Assembly (NCBI GenBank): GCA_965196605.1
Contig: CBDAKK010000008.1
Location: 62,001 to 126,000 of the forward strand
Length of the DNA: 64,000 nucleotides
Direction of reading: 5' to 3'
Source: CBDAKK01 sp965196605
GTDB taxonomy: Bacteria > Spirochaetota > Spirochaetia > WTKD01 > G963693115
Part shown: in pieces, positions 27,826 to 36,963 of the stretch
How positions within the stretch are numbered: position 1 is the stretch's first letter
Layout: the number at the start of each line of letters is the position of its first letter
The notes under the pieces: model-generated
The model's input: only the letters and a program-made list of their open reading frames with translations
Told to the model about the DNA's origin: nothing
The model's database searches: none
Made by a program: the position numbers and the translations under genes

Positions 27826-28584
27826 ATGAAGATAATCGTTACCAACGATGACGGCTATGATAGCGTGCTGGTCAAAGAATTATTTTACTATTGTCAAAAT
27901 AACATGAAGGAATACGAGAGTTTTCTCGTCGTTCCTAGTGCTGATAATAGCGGGGTTTCTCAAGCTATTAATGTGTCAGGAAAAATATGCTATACAAAAC
28001 ATAGCGAAAATCAATACACGGTAGATGGTACTCCTACAGATTGCGTTAACGTTGCATGTAACATATTGGGAAACGTTGATGTTGTTTTGTCTGGCCCTAA
28101 CATTGGCTCAAATCTTGGACGCGATATAATGTATTCTGGCACTGTTGCCGCAGCGCGTGAAGCTGCTGTGCGTGGCATTCCCTCGGTGGCGTTTTCCATG
28201 GTCGATGACTCTGAGCATCCCCTTGAAAGTTTTGACAAGGCTTCGTTTGCCTCTTTTTTAGATACGTGGCTCAAGCCTCTTATTGCGTTTATTTCAAAGA
28301 GAAAGAACAAGTTTGTAAACGTAAACATAGCAGACTGTGCTTCAAAACAACTTCATGAGAGCGGACTCTCCATGCGCTATTATTTTGATTATCATAGCGT
28401 TACTAAGGATGAACAACATGAAAATGTTTACTGTGCTTTGCAGCGTCTTGGGGTTGATGAATCACGAGTTGTGGAAGGAACAGATTGGGGGCTCACCTTA
28501 GAAGGCAAAAATGTTTACACCGTTCTCAATGTGTGGCCGAAGATAGAAGAAGGTACAGAATTAGAATTGCAATCGTATTTATGA
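27826..28584 (+). CDS. surE: 5'-nucleotidase SurE
   Basis: Metal-dependent phosphatase acting on nucleoside monophosphates, 252 aa, the normal size. Start ATG at 27826 (MKIIVTNDDGYDS), because the metal-binding NDDG must be at the very N-terminus. Also seen: SADNSGVSQAIN, the phosphate-loop-like SGPNIGSNLGRDIMYSGTVAAA and RGIPSVAFS. It overlaps or abuts the next gene by a few bases (stop at 28584, TTG start at 28592), suggesting an operon with the TPR protein and lipoprotein that follow. Confidence 0.94.
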   Translation: MKIIVTNDDGYDSVLVKELFYYCQNNMKEYESFLVVPSADNSGVSQAINVSGKICYTKHSENQYTVDGTPTDCVNVACNILGNVDVVLSGPNIGSNLGRDIMYSGTVAAAREAAVRGIPSVAFSMVDDSEHPLESFDKASFASFLDTWLKPLIAFISKRKNKFVNVNIADCASKQLHESGLSMRYYFDYHSVTKDEQHENVYCALQRLGVDESRVVEGTDWGLTLEGKNVYTVLNVWPKIEEGTELELQSYL

Positions 28585-28591
28585 GGATGTT

Positions 28592-29266
28592 TTGAAGCTA
28601 AGTCTTATTGCTACCCTATTTCATAAAAAAGAATTCTTAGAAGCGCTGAAATATATAGAGCGGAATAAGCGTGTTATTCCCTCTTTGGCAGCAGATCAAT
28701 TTGTGAAAGTGCTGTACTATCAAGGGCTGTGCTACGCTAATTTAAAAAAGTACCAAAAGGCGCTTGAGTTTTTGGACTCCTGTGTAAAATCAAATCTCGA
28801 TTCTTCGTACATCTATCAGTGCCGTATGTTGCGTGGTTATATTTACACTATTACAAACCGCTTACGCCTTGCAGAAGCCGAATTTTTGGGATTACTTAAT
28901 GAAGGGTATGAGTCTGCGCGTATATATGCCGCCGTGGCGCATGTGGAATATCAATTAAAAAAAGTTTCGGCTGCAGTGCGTCATTTACAAAAAGCCTTGC
29001 ACATAGACCCTGACAACATCAATGCCCTTAACTCCATGAGCTATATACTAGCTGACAATAACGTAAAATTATCTTTTGCGCTTGAATACATAGAAAAAGT
29101 GCTACAGGCTGAGCCGCAAAATGCAGCCTATCTCGACACCTATGGATATGTGTTGATAAAGCTTCGGCGCTTTTCTGAGGCAAAACGTATTTTAAAATAT
29201 GCCTTAACCATAAGTGATCATCCACAAATTAAAAAACATTATGATAGTGTTGATTCACAAAAGTGA
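28592..29266 (+). CDS. TPR-repeat protein of unknown function
   Basis: 224 aa, starting at a TTG eight bases after the surE stop and preceded by GAGG. No signal peptide, so probably cytoplasmic. At least four tetratricopeptide units are visible, for example LAADQFVKVLYYQGLCYANL, SAAVRHLQKALHIDPDNINA and ALEYIEKVLQAEPQNAAYL, giving a helical scaffold for protein contacts. The order surE, TPR protein, TPR/NHL lipoprotein suggests a shared transcript. I do not recognise a specific family. Confidence 0.8.
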   Translation: MKLSLIATLFHKKEFLEALKYIERNKRVIPSLAADQFVKVLYYQGLCYANLKKYQKALEFLDSCVKSNLDSSYIYQCRMLRGYIYTITNRLRLAEAEFLGLLNEGYESARIYAAVAHVEYQLKKVSAAVRHLQKALHIDPDNINALNSMSYILADNNVKLSFALEYIEKVLQAEPQNAAYLDTYGYVLIKLRRFSEAKRILKYALTISDHPQIKKHYDSVDSQK

Positions 29267-29282
29267 AAACTGTAGGGCGCGC

Positions 29283-31481
29283 ATGCGTTTTATAGCCTTA
29301 GGGCTTCATTTACATCTATATGTAATATCGGTGCTGCTCATCTTTTTTATCATGGCCTGCCAGCAAAATGTTGAGCAAGAAAGCACCCTCGCGCCGCCCA
29401 AGTCCGTGGTTTTTGATTTTGCGTATGATGCGCTTGTTGAAAAATCGAAGGCAAAGGCAGATTTCTATCAAGGAGTACGCCTTCTTAATTCGGGTAATGT
29501 TGCTGAGTCCATTCTTGCATTACAGCGCGCCGTTTCCTTGGAGCCCCAAAATACGCTTATTCGATATTGGCTTGCGCGCGCACATGCAGCCTACGGACAA
29601 GGAGATTTTGCAAACACTATTTATAGAGAACTTATTGATGCGAATTTTTACCCGACATATCTTTCTGCAGCGTTGGAGCTGTCACAGCACATGGCGCGCA
29701 AAACTCAAACTACGTTTTTAGAACGAGGCATAGCTACTGCTATTCGCGCAGCCTCATTGGATATAACACAATATAACTACCGCTTGCCTATGAGTGTGCG
29801 TTCATTTCCCTCGGGCGCTTTGCTCATTTCCGCGCTCGGCTCTAATACCCTTTCGTTGTTTAACCCCATAACCACGTCGGGGAGAGATTTTGTAAAAACA
29901 ACTGCGCTTTTACACAGACCTATAGATGCGATGATGCTTGAAAATGGCACGATAGTGGTTTCGGAATTTGCTTCTAATACTATCAGCGCTTTTTCCTATG
30001 ATGGGACATTTCTCGGTAGTTTTATACAAGAACCCCCTCCAGTAGCCTTTAGTGGCCCTCAGTTTTTAGCAAGCGATGCGCAGGGCAACGTGTATGTAAG
30101 CACTGCAGGAACAGCGCGTATCATGAAATTTGATAGCGCAGGTGTTTTTTTATTGGAATTTGGCAGTGGAAGCAATAACATTGATGGACTTTTGCAAGAC
30201 TCCACGGGTATTGCAGTTATAGAAAATGATTTGTGGGTGCTCGACCATAAAGCGAAATCAGTATATTTGGTTCGGTACGACCAAAGTGGAAATTTTATTG
30301 GACGTTATTTTGTAGCTGAAACAAGGGCCGAAAGTCTGCGTGCTTATGGACGTTTTTTGTTGCTAGCTGGTGAAACGAGCGTCATGCTTTTTGACACCGA
30401 AAAGCTTGCGATGATAGACGAACTTAGTAGTAGTGAGTTTGTAAAAATTAGCTCAGCAACTTTTGATAATAACGAAACGCTCTGGGTTGTAGATCAATTT
30501 CGAGGTAGGCTTGAAGCATTTTCAGAGGCCACAAATCAATACGCGGGGCTACACGCACGGCTACTTTCGCTACGCACAGAAGACTTTCCAAATATAACCG
30601 CAAGAGTTGCAGTTGCTTCTGCCTCGGGTGCGCCAGTAATGGGCTTGGGGCGCAAAAGTTTTGTGTTGTTTGAAGATGATGTTTCTGTCGGTACCATGCG
30701 CGTGCGTTCAGATGATGAAACCATACAAAATACACAAGTGGTTCTTGTTCCTATTTCCAATGGTGAAAGTGTGCATAAGACGCAAGTAATTGAGAGTGTC
30801 GAACAACTGGTAAACGGAGGGCTCTTTGTGCAATCTCCCGAAGATGTCCAGAATGATATTGCCAACATTTGGGTTGTGAGAACTTCATCATCACTTGGCT
30901 ATGAGCTTAAACAAGGGAATGTGGCCGCTCACATTGTCAGAGCTGTGAACAACGCAATAGTAAACCCTGCCTCTTCGCAGGCACAACGCGCGCAATTACA
31001 GATACAGGCCTTTCGTATGGCTGTAAACACACTGCTTCCTATTGCGGGCAAAAAATCAGTGCTTTTTATTGGCAGTAAGCCTGAACCTGCAGCCTTAGAA
31101 AGCGAGGTCTGGAGACAAACAATGGAGCTGGCGCGCTACAATGCAATTTCCATTTTGTGGGTCTCTGTAACTCCGTCCATGCAAGTAGGCCTTGGTGAAA
31201 GAGACACCACTATGTTTGAAGACATGCTGCGCTCTCATGACCCATTGTTTCCTCATGTTCCCCATGTTTTTTATTACCCGTACATTATGCAAAATGTAAA
31301 AACAAATCTGGTGCAGCGCTTAAGGCAGCCTGTTTCTGGCATATACACCATTGCCTTTCAAAGTCGATATGCTGCTGGAGACAGACAGTACGGTGAAAAA
31401 TACATCGCACTTTCTCTTGAGACTTACTATTTTACCCGCAGTGGTAAGGACATTGGAGGCTACGTTATACCCTCTCGGTAA
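29283..31481 (+). CDS. Large lipoprotein: TPR, NHL-type beta-propeller and C-terminal VWA-like region
   Basis: 732 aa from the ATG at 29283; the open frame extends to 29214 inside the preceding gene. The signal peptide ends in IFFIMAC with lipidated Cys26. A TPR pair (about residues 60-130) contains NSGNVAESILALQRAVSLEP. From about 165 to 430 lie repeated strands of NHL/six-bladed propeller type (GNVYVSTAGTARIMKFDSAG, NDLWVLDHKAKSVYLV, ETLWVVDQFRGRLEAF). The last 300 residues begin with a VASASGAPVMGLGRKSFVLFED segment and end with a Rossmann-like stretch (KKSVLFIGSKPE), resembling VWA-containing surface proteins. Likely membrane-anchored, in contact with proteins or peptidoglycan; function unknown. 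Confidence 0.8.
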   Translation: MRFIALGLHLHLYVISVLLIFFIMACQQNVEQESTLAPPKSVVFDFAYDALVEKSKAKADFYQGVRLLNSGNVAESILALQRAVSLEPQNTLIRYWLARAHAAYGQGDFANTIYRELIDANFYPTYLSAALELSQHMARKTQTTFLERGIATAIRAASLDITQYNYRLPMSVRSFPSGALLISALGSNTLSLFNPITTSGRDFVKTTALLHRPIDAMMLENGTIVVSEFASNTISAFSYDGTFLGSFIQEPPPVAFSGPQFLASDAQGNVYVSTAGTARIMKFDSAGVFLLEFGSGSNNIDGLLQDSTGIAVIENDLWVLDHKAKSVYLVRYDQSGNFIGRYFVAETRAESLRAYGRFLLLAGETSVMLFDTEKLAMIDELSSSEFVKISSATFDNNETLWVVDQFRGRLEAFSEATNQYAGLHARLLSLRTEDFPNITARVAVASASGAPVMGLGRKSFVLFEDDVSVGTMRVRSDDETIQNTQVVLVPISNGESVHKTQVIESVEQLVNGGLFVQSPEDVQNDIANIWVVRTSSSLGYELKQGNVAAHIVRAVNNAIVNPASSQAQRAQLQIQAFRMAVNTLLPIAGKKSVLFIGSKPEPAALESEVWRQTMELARYNAISILWVSVTPSMQVGLGERDTTMFEDMLRSHDPLFPHVPHVFYYPYIMQNVKTNLVQRLRQPVSGIYTIAFQSRYAAGDRQYGEKYIALSLETYYFTRSGKDIGGYVIPSR

Positions 31482-31542
31482 GTTTAAGATAATGGTGTGC
31501 CTGTTCATGCAATATTGTTGAGTATAAATTTTCTAAAAACAC

Positions 31543-31572
31543 TTGACATATTTTTCAGTTCTGCGCGATAAT
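31543..31572 (+). promoter_or_regulatory. Promoter of the ribosomal str-S10 cluster
   Basis: TTGACA (31543-31548), an 18-base spacer, GATAAT (31567-31572), 36 bases before the rpsL start at 31608. It is the strongest promoter-like sequence near the 5' end of the cluster. Confidence 0.7.
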
Positions 31573-31607
31573 GTTTAATACACTATATATGAGTAATGTA
31601 AATTAGC

Positions 31608-31982
31608 ATGCCAACGATTAATCAATTAGTTCGCTACGGACGTAAGCGACAGCTGAAAAAAACAAAGTCCCCCGCATTGCAAGCCTGTCCGCAAAAGCGA
31701 GGTGTTTGCACAAGAATTATGACGGTAACCCCTAAGAAGCCAAATTCGGCATTGCGTAAGGTTGCTCGTATACGCCTTGTGAACGGCGTTGAGGTTACGG
31801 GCTATGTGCCGGGTGAAGGGCATAATTTACAAGAGCACTCTGTGGTTTTTGTTCGTGGTGGTAGAGTAAAAGATTTACCGGGTGTTCGTTATCACATTGT
31901 GCGCGGAGCGCGTGATTTATTGGGTGTAGAAAAAAGAAGGCGTGGGCGTTCTAAGTACGGCACCAAGAGACCTAAGGCTTAG
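31608..31982 (+). CDS. rpsL: Ribosomal protein S12
   Basis: Decoding-centre protein of the 30S subunit, 124 aa, the usual size. The conserved loops are intact: TPKKPNSALRKVARIRL (the streptomycin-relevant lysine is present) and PGVRYHIVRGARD. First gene of the ribosomal cluster, with a good promoter upstream. rpoB and rpoC are not next to it; a lipoprotein gene precedes it. Confidence 0.97.
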   Translation: MPTINQLVRYGRKRQLKKTKSPALQACPQKRGVCTRIMTVTPKKPNSALRKVARIRLVNGVEVTGYVPGEGHNLQEHSVVFVRGGRVKDLPGVRYHIVRGARDLLGVEKRRRGRSKYGTKRPKA

Positions 31983-32020
31983 CGTCTTTAATGAAATGAT
32001 ATTATTATAAAGGAAATAGC

Positions 32021-32482
32021 ATGGGTAAAGCAAAATACAACAAATTAAAAATTGTTGACTACAAGTACAACGATAGAGTGCTTTCTAAGTTTGTAAACGC
32101 GCTTATGCTTAGTGGTAAAAAGTCGAAGGCGCTTTCTATTATGTATGAAATTTTTGATGTTTTGAAGAGTAAGGTTGATGAGGATCCGCTGAAGGTCTTT
32201 CATGAAGCCTTAAATAATGTGAAGCCCATGCTGGAGATAAAATCTAAGCGTGTGGGTGGATCTACCTATCAAATTCCAATAGAGGTTTCGAAGGAGCGGC
32301 AAGACACGCTTTCGAGGCGCTGGATTATTTCTGGTGCGCGTAAGCGCCCTGGGAAATCTATGGTTCAAAAATTGAGCGCAGAGTTGATGGATGCTCACAA
32401 GTCCACGGGCTTTGCGTATAAAAAAATGGAGGAGACTCATCGTATGGCGGAGTCTAATAAGCCCTTTTTGAACTATCGATAG
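32021..32482 (+). CDS. rpsG: Ribosomal protein S7
   Basis: Assembly initiator of the 30S head, 153 aa. It contains KFVNALMLSGKKSKA, GGSTYQIPIEV and RRWIISGARKRPGKSM, all typical of S7. AAGGAA precedes the ATG. It follows rpsL by 38 bases. The usual next gene fusA is absent; a 235-base gap leads to tuf. Confidence 0.97.
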   Translation: MGKAKYNKLKIVDYKYNDRVLSKFVNALMLSGKKSKALSIMYEIFDVLKSKVDEDPLKVFHEALNNVKPMLEIKSKRVGGSTYQIPIEVSKERQDTLSRRWIISGARKRPGKSMVQKLSAELMDAHKSTGFAYKKMEETHRMAESNKPFLNYR

Positions 32483-32717
32483 TCTTTTATTGTGATGATT
32501 TTGCATGAGCGCAATAAGTGCTCATGGTGTTTAGAAGCAGGTTCTTGATTGTAAGTTTTGATGGCTTAGGATTAAGATAACGGTTTTATTTTTGCGTGAA
32601 CTCTTTTGATAGCCACGTGTCCGACCTATATATGCCTTGCTTCTTGTTTTGGTGAAATTTAAATGCGTAAAAGCGCATGTGAAATGTTAGAAACAATTTG
32701 TAATTAAGGAGGCCACC

Positions 32718-33911
32718 ATGGCTGAAAAAATGAAATTTGAGAGAAATAAACCTCATATCAATGTTGGTACCATTGGTCACGTAGACCATGGTAAAACTAC
32801 ATTAACTGCAGCTATTTCGCAATTTTGTGCTCTGCAAAATGGCGCTTCTGCGCTTAAGTATGAAGATATCGACAATGCACCTGAAGAAAAGGCGCGCGGT
32901 ATTACGATTAATACTCGACACATTGAGTATGAAACAGGCAACAGGCATTACGCTCACGTTGATTGTCCCGGGCATGCCGACTACATTAAAAACATGATAA
33001 CGGGTGCAGCCCAAATGGATGGCGCCGTGCTGGTGGTTTCAGCTCCTGATGGAGCCATGTCTCAAACGAGAGAGCATATTCTGCTTGCGCGACAAGTGGG
33101 TGTGCCTAAAATGGTTGTTTTCCTCAATAAAGTAGATCAAGTAGATGATGCTGATATGACCGATTTGGTTGAGGAGGAAATTCGTGAGATACTTACAAAC
33201 TACGATTTCCCCGGAGATGAAATTCCAATAATTCGTGGAAGTGCCTTTCAGGCTATGGAAAACCCCAATGATGAAGAGAAGAACAAGGCTATCAAAGAGC
33301 TTCTCGAAAAAATGGATGAATACTTTCCTATTCCTAAGCGTGATGTGGAAAAGTCTTTCCTTATGCCTATTGAAGATATATTTTCAATTCAGGGTCGTGG
33401 TACGGTTGTAACCGGTCGTATTGAAACTGGTATTGTGAAAACCGGTGAAGAAATTGAAATAGTTGGTATTCGTGATACGCAAAAAACCACGTGTACTGGT
33501 GTTGAGATGTTTAAGAAAATTCTCGATGAAGGGCAAGCGGGTGATAATGTTGGTGTTTTGCTCAGAGGCACCGGCAAAGACGAAGTAGAGCGTGGGCAAG
33601 TACTTGCAAAGCCCGGCACCATTACTCCGCATAAAAAATTCAAGGGTCAAATTTACGTGCTTACAAAAGAGGAAGGTGGTCGTCATACCAACTTTCAGTC
33701 GGGTTATAGGCCGCAGTTCTACTTTAGAACGACTGATGTTACTGGTGCGGTTACTTTGGCGGCTGGTACTGAAATTGTCTTGCCTGGTGATAATGTGGCT
33801 ATTGAAGTTGAGCTTATTAAGCCTATTGCGATGGACAAGGGTTTGCGCTTTGCTATTCGCGAAGGTGGGCGCACGGTTGCTAGTGGTCAAGTCACCGAAG
33901 TGGTTGAATAG
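32718..33911 (+). CDS. tuf: Elongation factor Tu
   Basis: Delivers aminoacyl-tRNA to the ribosome; 397 aa, full length. Motifs: GHVDHGKTTLTAAI (G1), RGITINT (G2), DCPGHADY (G3), NKVDQVDD (G4) and GSAFQAM (G5). Domain II/III landmarks such as GRGTVVTGRIE and a final AIREGGRTVASGQVTEV are present. A strong ribosome site AAGGAGG lies seven bases before the ATG. It leads directly into rpsJ, as in other treponemes where tuf heads the S10 operon. The 235-base region before it has no gene and may hold its own promoter. Confidence 0.98.
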   Translation: MAEKMKFERNKPHINVGTIGHVDHGKTTLTAAISQFCALQNGASALKYEDIDNAPEEKARGITINTRHIEYETGNRHYAHVDCPGHADYIKNMITGAAQMDGAVLVVSAPDGAMSQTREHILLARQVGVPKMVVFLNKVDQVDDADMTDLVEEEIREILTNYDFPGDEIPIIRGSAFQAMENPNDEEKNKAIKELLEKMDEYFPIPKRDVEKSFLMPIEDIFSIQGRGTVVTGRIETGIVKTGEEIEIVGIRDTQKTTCTGVEMFKKILDEGQAGDNVGVLLRGTGKDEVERGQVLAKPGTITPHKKFKGQIYVLTKEEGGRHTNFQSGYRPQFYFRTTDVTGAVTLAAGTEIVLPGDNVAIEVELIKPIAMDKGLRFAIREGGRTVASGQVTEVVE

Positions 33912-33940
33912 ACTCTTTGTAGTTTGTAGAGGAATAGGCG

Positions 33941-34246
33941 ATGCAAAATAAATTTCGTGTAAAATTGAGAAGTTTTGACCCTCGGCTTGTAGATGCAGGG
34001 GCGAGAAATATAGTGGATGTAGTGAAGAAAAGCAACGCAGAAGTTTTGGGGCCTGTTCCTCTTCCAACTAAAATAGAAAAGTTTACGGTTTTGAGATCTC
34101 CTCACGTTAATAAAAAATCTCGTGAGCAATTTGAGATACGTACGCATTATAGATTGATAGATGTACTGAGCCCCACCCAAGAAGTTATGGGAGCGCTTAT
34201 GAAGCTTGAGCTTCCGTCAGGGGTTGATGTACAGGTGAAGCAGTAA
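33941..34246 (+). CDS. rpsJ: Ribosomal protein S10
   Basis: 30S head protein, also the NusE antitermination factor; 101 aa. It shows RVKLRSFDPRLVDAGA and the loop PLPTKIEKFTVLRSPHVNKKSREQFE characteristic of S10. Thirty bases after tuf, so co-transcribed with it. Confidence 0.97.
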   Translation: MQNKFRVKLRSFDPRLVDAGARNIVDVVKKSNAEVLGPVPLPTKIEKFTVLRSPHVNKKSREQFEIRTHYRLIDVLSPTQEVMGALMKLELPSGVDVQVKQ

Positions 34247-34270
34247 ATTGCTAAAGAATGAAGGTGATGT

Positions 34271-34888
34271 ATGGTAGCGCTATACGGAAAAAAAATACGA
34301 ATGACGCAATTTTTTGATGACTTTGGTTCTCTTGTTCCCGTTACTCTTCTGAAGATTTCGTCTAATCTTGTGATAGGCTTGAAGGAAGAAGAGAAGGACG
34401 GTTATTCTGCAAAGGTGCTTGCGGCATTTGATGGGCGCGAAAAACAGATGAACAAGTCTCATTGTGGGCAATTCCCGAAGGGGGAGGCTCCCAAGAAGAA
34501 AATTTTTGAAGTCAAGGGCTTTGAGGATAAAAACGTAGGGGACTCTGTGACCATTGATGTTTTTAAAGACATGAGTTTTGTTGATGTTACAAGCTACAGC
34601 AAGGGGCGTGGAACACAGGGTGTTATGAAGCGTCACGGTGCTCATGGTGGGCCTGCGCGCCATGGTTCAAAATTTCATAGAAGTGCCGGTGCCATAGGGC
34701 AAGGCGGAACGCCTGCTCGCTTTAGAAAGGGTTCTAAAATGGCGGGGCGTATGGGTAATGCAAAAGTGACCGTGCAGAATCTTAAAGTTGTCAAGGTTGA
34801 TGTAGAGAATAATATTCTTATGGTCGCGGGGGCAGCTCCCGGCGCCAATGGTTCTGATGTTTTTGTGCGAGGAGCTATTAAGAAATGA
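34271..34888 (+). CDS. rplC: Ribosomal protein L3
   Basis: Large-subunit protein near the peptidyl-transferase centre, 205 aa. N-terminal YGKKIRMTQFFDDFG and the central extension SKGRGTQGVMKRHGAHGGPARHGSKFHR are diagnostic (quoted only in part as a family feature). Start ATG after AAGGTGATGT. Third gene of the tuf-S10 block. Confidence 0.97.
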   Translation: MVALYGKKIRMTQFFDDFGSLVPVTLLKISSNLVIGLKEEEKDGYSAKVLAAFDGREKQMNKSHCGQFPKGEAPKKKIFEVKGFEDKNVGDSVTIDVFKDMSFVDVTSYSKGRGTQGVMKRHGAHGGPARHGSKFHRSAGAIGQGGTPARFRKGSKMAGRMGNAKVTVQNLKVVKVDVENNILMVAGAAPGANGSDVFVRGAIKK

Positions 34889-34919
34889 AGTGCTCTAGGT
34901 GTGTAAAAGAGGAATTGTG

Positions 34920-35570
34920 ATGCAAGTGGATGTATTGGCCTCAGGTGGTGCCACGGCTGGCACTCTTGAGCTTAACGAAAAAGTCTTTGGCATAAAGGTT
35001 AGCGAAGGCTCTATTTATTATAAACTGCGCAATGAGTGCGCGAATGCTCGGCAGGGAACCGTGAAGACAAAGCAGCGCGGTGAAGTTGCCTATTCTGGGC
35101 GCAAGCCGTGGAAGCAAAAGGGTACGGGTAGGGCTCGTGCTGGCACAAGGCGTTCTCCCATTTGGGTTGGTGGCGGTACCATATTTGGTCCTCAACCGCG
35201 TGATTATAGTTATACCTTACCTAAAAAAATACGTCGCCTCGCCGTTCGTTCTGTGCTTACGCAAAAGCTTATTGATAAAAGCCTTGTTGTTATAGAGGGC
35301 GTGAATTCTGAGAATGGAAAAACCAAAGACTTTGTTGCTAAGTTTCGTGACTTTGTGCCTCAGGAATATCACAATGTAGTGCTTATTATTGGTGAGCATG
35401 ATGCGCTTATAAAGCGTGCTGCTCGGAATGTGCCGTGGCTTACGGTGCTTGTGTATTCGCAGCTTGTTTTGCAAAAATTGTTGTACGCTCAGCGTATAGT
35501 CGTGACCAAGTCTGCGGCTGAAAAACTCAATGTGTTTTTTCATGGGGAGGAGCATTCGAATGAATCCTGA
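34920..35570 (+). CDS. rplD: Ribosomal protein L4
   Basis: Large-subunit exit-tunnel protein, 216 aa from the ATG at 34920, chosen because AGAGGAATTGTG lies just upstream; a TTG at 34899 would add seven odd residues. The tunnel loop GRKPWKQKGTGRARAGTRRS is conserved. Its 3' end overlaps rplW by 11 bases. Confidence 0.96.
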   Translation: MQVDVLASGGATAGTLELNEKVFGIKVSEGSIYYKLRNECANARQGTVKTKQRGEVAYSGRKPWKQKGTGRARAGTRRSPIWVGGGTIFGPQPRDYSYTLPKKIRRLAVRSVLTQKLIDKSLVVIEGVNSENGKTKDFVAKFRDFVPQEYHNVVLIIGEHDALIKRAARNVPWLTVLVYSQLVLQKLLYAQRIVVTKSAAEKLNVFFHGEEHSNES

Positions 35571-35844
35571 GGATATTATTATAGAGCCCCTTTTGACTGA
35601 AAAGTCAAACGGCATGAAGGAACTGCATAAGTACACCTTTAAGGTTGCGCGAGCAGCAAATAAAATTCAAATTAAGCGTGCATTGAAAACCCTGTACAAG
35701 GTAGAGGCGCTTGATTGCCGCACGGTGAATATGCAGGGTAAGCTAAAAAGACAAGGGCGTTTTGTTGGCAAAACAAGCGCGTGGAAAAAAGCAATAGTGA
35801 CCTTGAAAAAGGGTGATACCATTGCCTTGTATGAGGGACTATAG
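35560..35844 (+). CDS. rplW: Ribosomal protein L23
   Basis: Tunnel-exit protein that docks trigger factor and SRP, 94 aa. The ATG at 35560 is preceded by GGGGAGG; the longer frame from 35530 only reflects overlap with rplD. Contains EPLLTEKS and the NKIQIKRALKTLYKVE segment. Confidence 0.95.
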   Translation: MNPEDIIIEPLLTEKSNGMKELHKYTFKVARAANKIQIKRALKTLYKVEALDCRTVNMQGKLKRQGRFVGKTSAWKKAIVTLKKGDTIALYEGL

Positions 35845-36672
35845 ATGGCAGTAAAAACATATAAGCCGATTACACCGAGCTTGCGTGCTCGCGCGACTCG
35901 TGATTATGCGCATCTTACCACTGATGAGTCTCTAAAGTCGCTTACAAAAGGGAAAAACAAAATAAGTGGGCGTAGAGGTAGTGGGCAAATAACCGTGCGC
36001 AGACGTGGTGGTGGTGCCAAGAGGCTGTATAGGCTGGTCGATTTTCGGCGCAACAAGCATGAGGTGAAGGCGCGGGTCGCTGATATAGCGTATGACCCTA
36101 ATAGAAGCGCTGACATTTGTCTTTTGCATTACCTTGACGGTGAAAAGCGATATATACTCGCGCCGCGTGGTATTCAAGTGAATGATGTTGTGGTGAGTGG
36201 AGAAAAGGTTGAGCCAAAACTTGGCAACAGCATGTGTATGGGTAACATGCCTCTTGGTACTGTTGTGCACAATGTGGAACTTGCCTTGGGTTCTGGTGGC
36301 GTGTTTGCGCGCTCTGCGGGCAGTTTTGCAACTTTGGTTGCTAAAGATGGCGATTATGTGACTATCAAGTTGCCCTCTGGTGAAATGCGTATGGTGTTTC
36401 ACAAGTGTTGCGCTACCGTTGGTGCTGTAGGTGGTGAAGACCACTTCAATACGTCTTTAGGTAAGGCGGGTATTGCGAGAATAAAGGGGCGTAGGCCTAA
36501 GGTTCGTGGGGTAGTCATGAACCCATGTGATCACCCGCATGGTGGAGGCGAGGGTCGCACTTCTGGTGGTCGTCACCCGGTGTCCCCACAGGGTTTGCTT
36601 GCAAAGGGTTACAAAACGCGCAACAAGCGTAAGACGTCAAGTAAGTTTATTGTAAAGCGAAGAGGGTCGTAG
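35845..36672 (+). CDS. rplB: Ribosomal protein L2
   Basis: Largest primary rRNA-binding protein of 50S, needed for subunit joining; 275 aa. It begins MAVKTYKPITPSLRA and contains SGRRGSGQITVRRRGGGAKR and the universal VVMNPCDHPHGGGEGR near the end, with the conserved histidine. The ATG follows the rplW stop with no gap. Confidence 0.98.
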   Translation: MAVKTYKPITPSLRARATRDYAHLTTDESLKSLTKGKNKISGRRGSGQITVRRRGGGAKRLYRLVDFRRNKHEVKARVADIAYDPNRSADICLLHYLDGEKRYILAPRGIQVNDVVVSGEKVEPKLGNSMCMGNMPLGTVVHNVELALGSGGVFARSAGSFATLVAKDGDYVTIKLPSGEMRMVFHKCCATVGAVGGEDHFNTSLGKAGIARIKGRRPKVRGVVMNPCDHPHGGGEGRTSGGRHPVSPQGLLAKGYKTRNKRKTSSKFIVKRRGS

Positions 36673-36681
36673 GAGTTAATT

Positions 36682-36963
36682 GTGTCTAGATCGATAAAGA
36701 AAGGGCCTTTTATAAAGGCGAGTTTGTACAAAAAAGTGCTTGAAGCCCAAAAGGAATCTAAAAAGGTGAATATCAAAACATATTCGAGGGAGTCTACCAT
36801 TATTCCTGAAATGGTGGGGCTTACGCTTTCTGTGCATAATGGAAAAACTTTTATTCCCGTCTACGTCTCAGAAGAATTGGTGGGACACAAGCTTGGGGAG
36901 TTTTCTCCTACACGGCTGTTTCGTGGACATGCTGGTTCTGACAAAAAGGTGGGTAGGCGATGA
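36682..36963 (+). CDS. rpsS: Ribosomal protein S19
   Basis: 30S head protein, 93 aa, started by GTG after AGGAG. MSRSIKKGPFIKASLYKKV and the C-terminal LGEFSPTRLFRGHAG are typical. Its stop overlaps the rplV start by four bases (ATGA). Confidence 0.97.
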   Translation: MSRSIKKGPFIKASLYKKVLEAQKESKKVNIKTYSRESTIIPEMVGLTLSVHNGKTFIPVYVSEELVGHKLGEFSPTRLFRGHAGSDKKVGRR

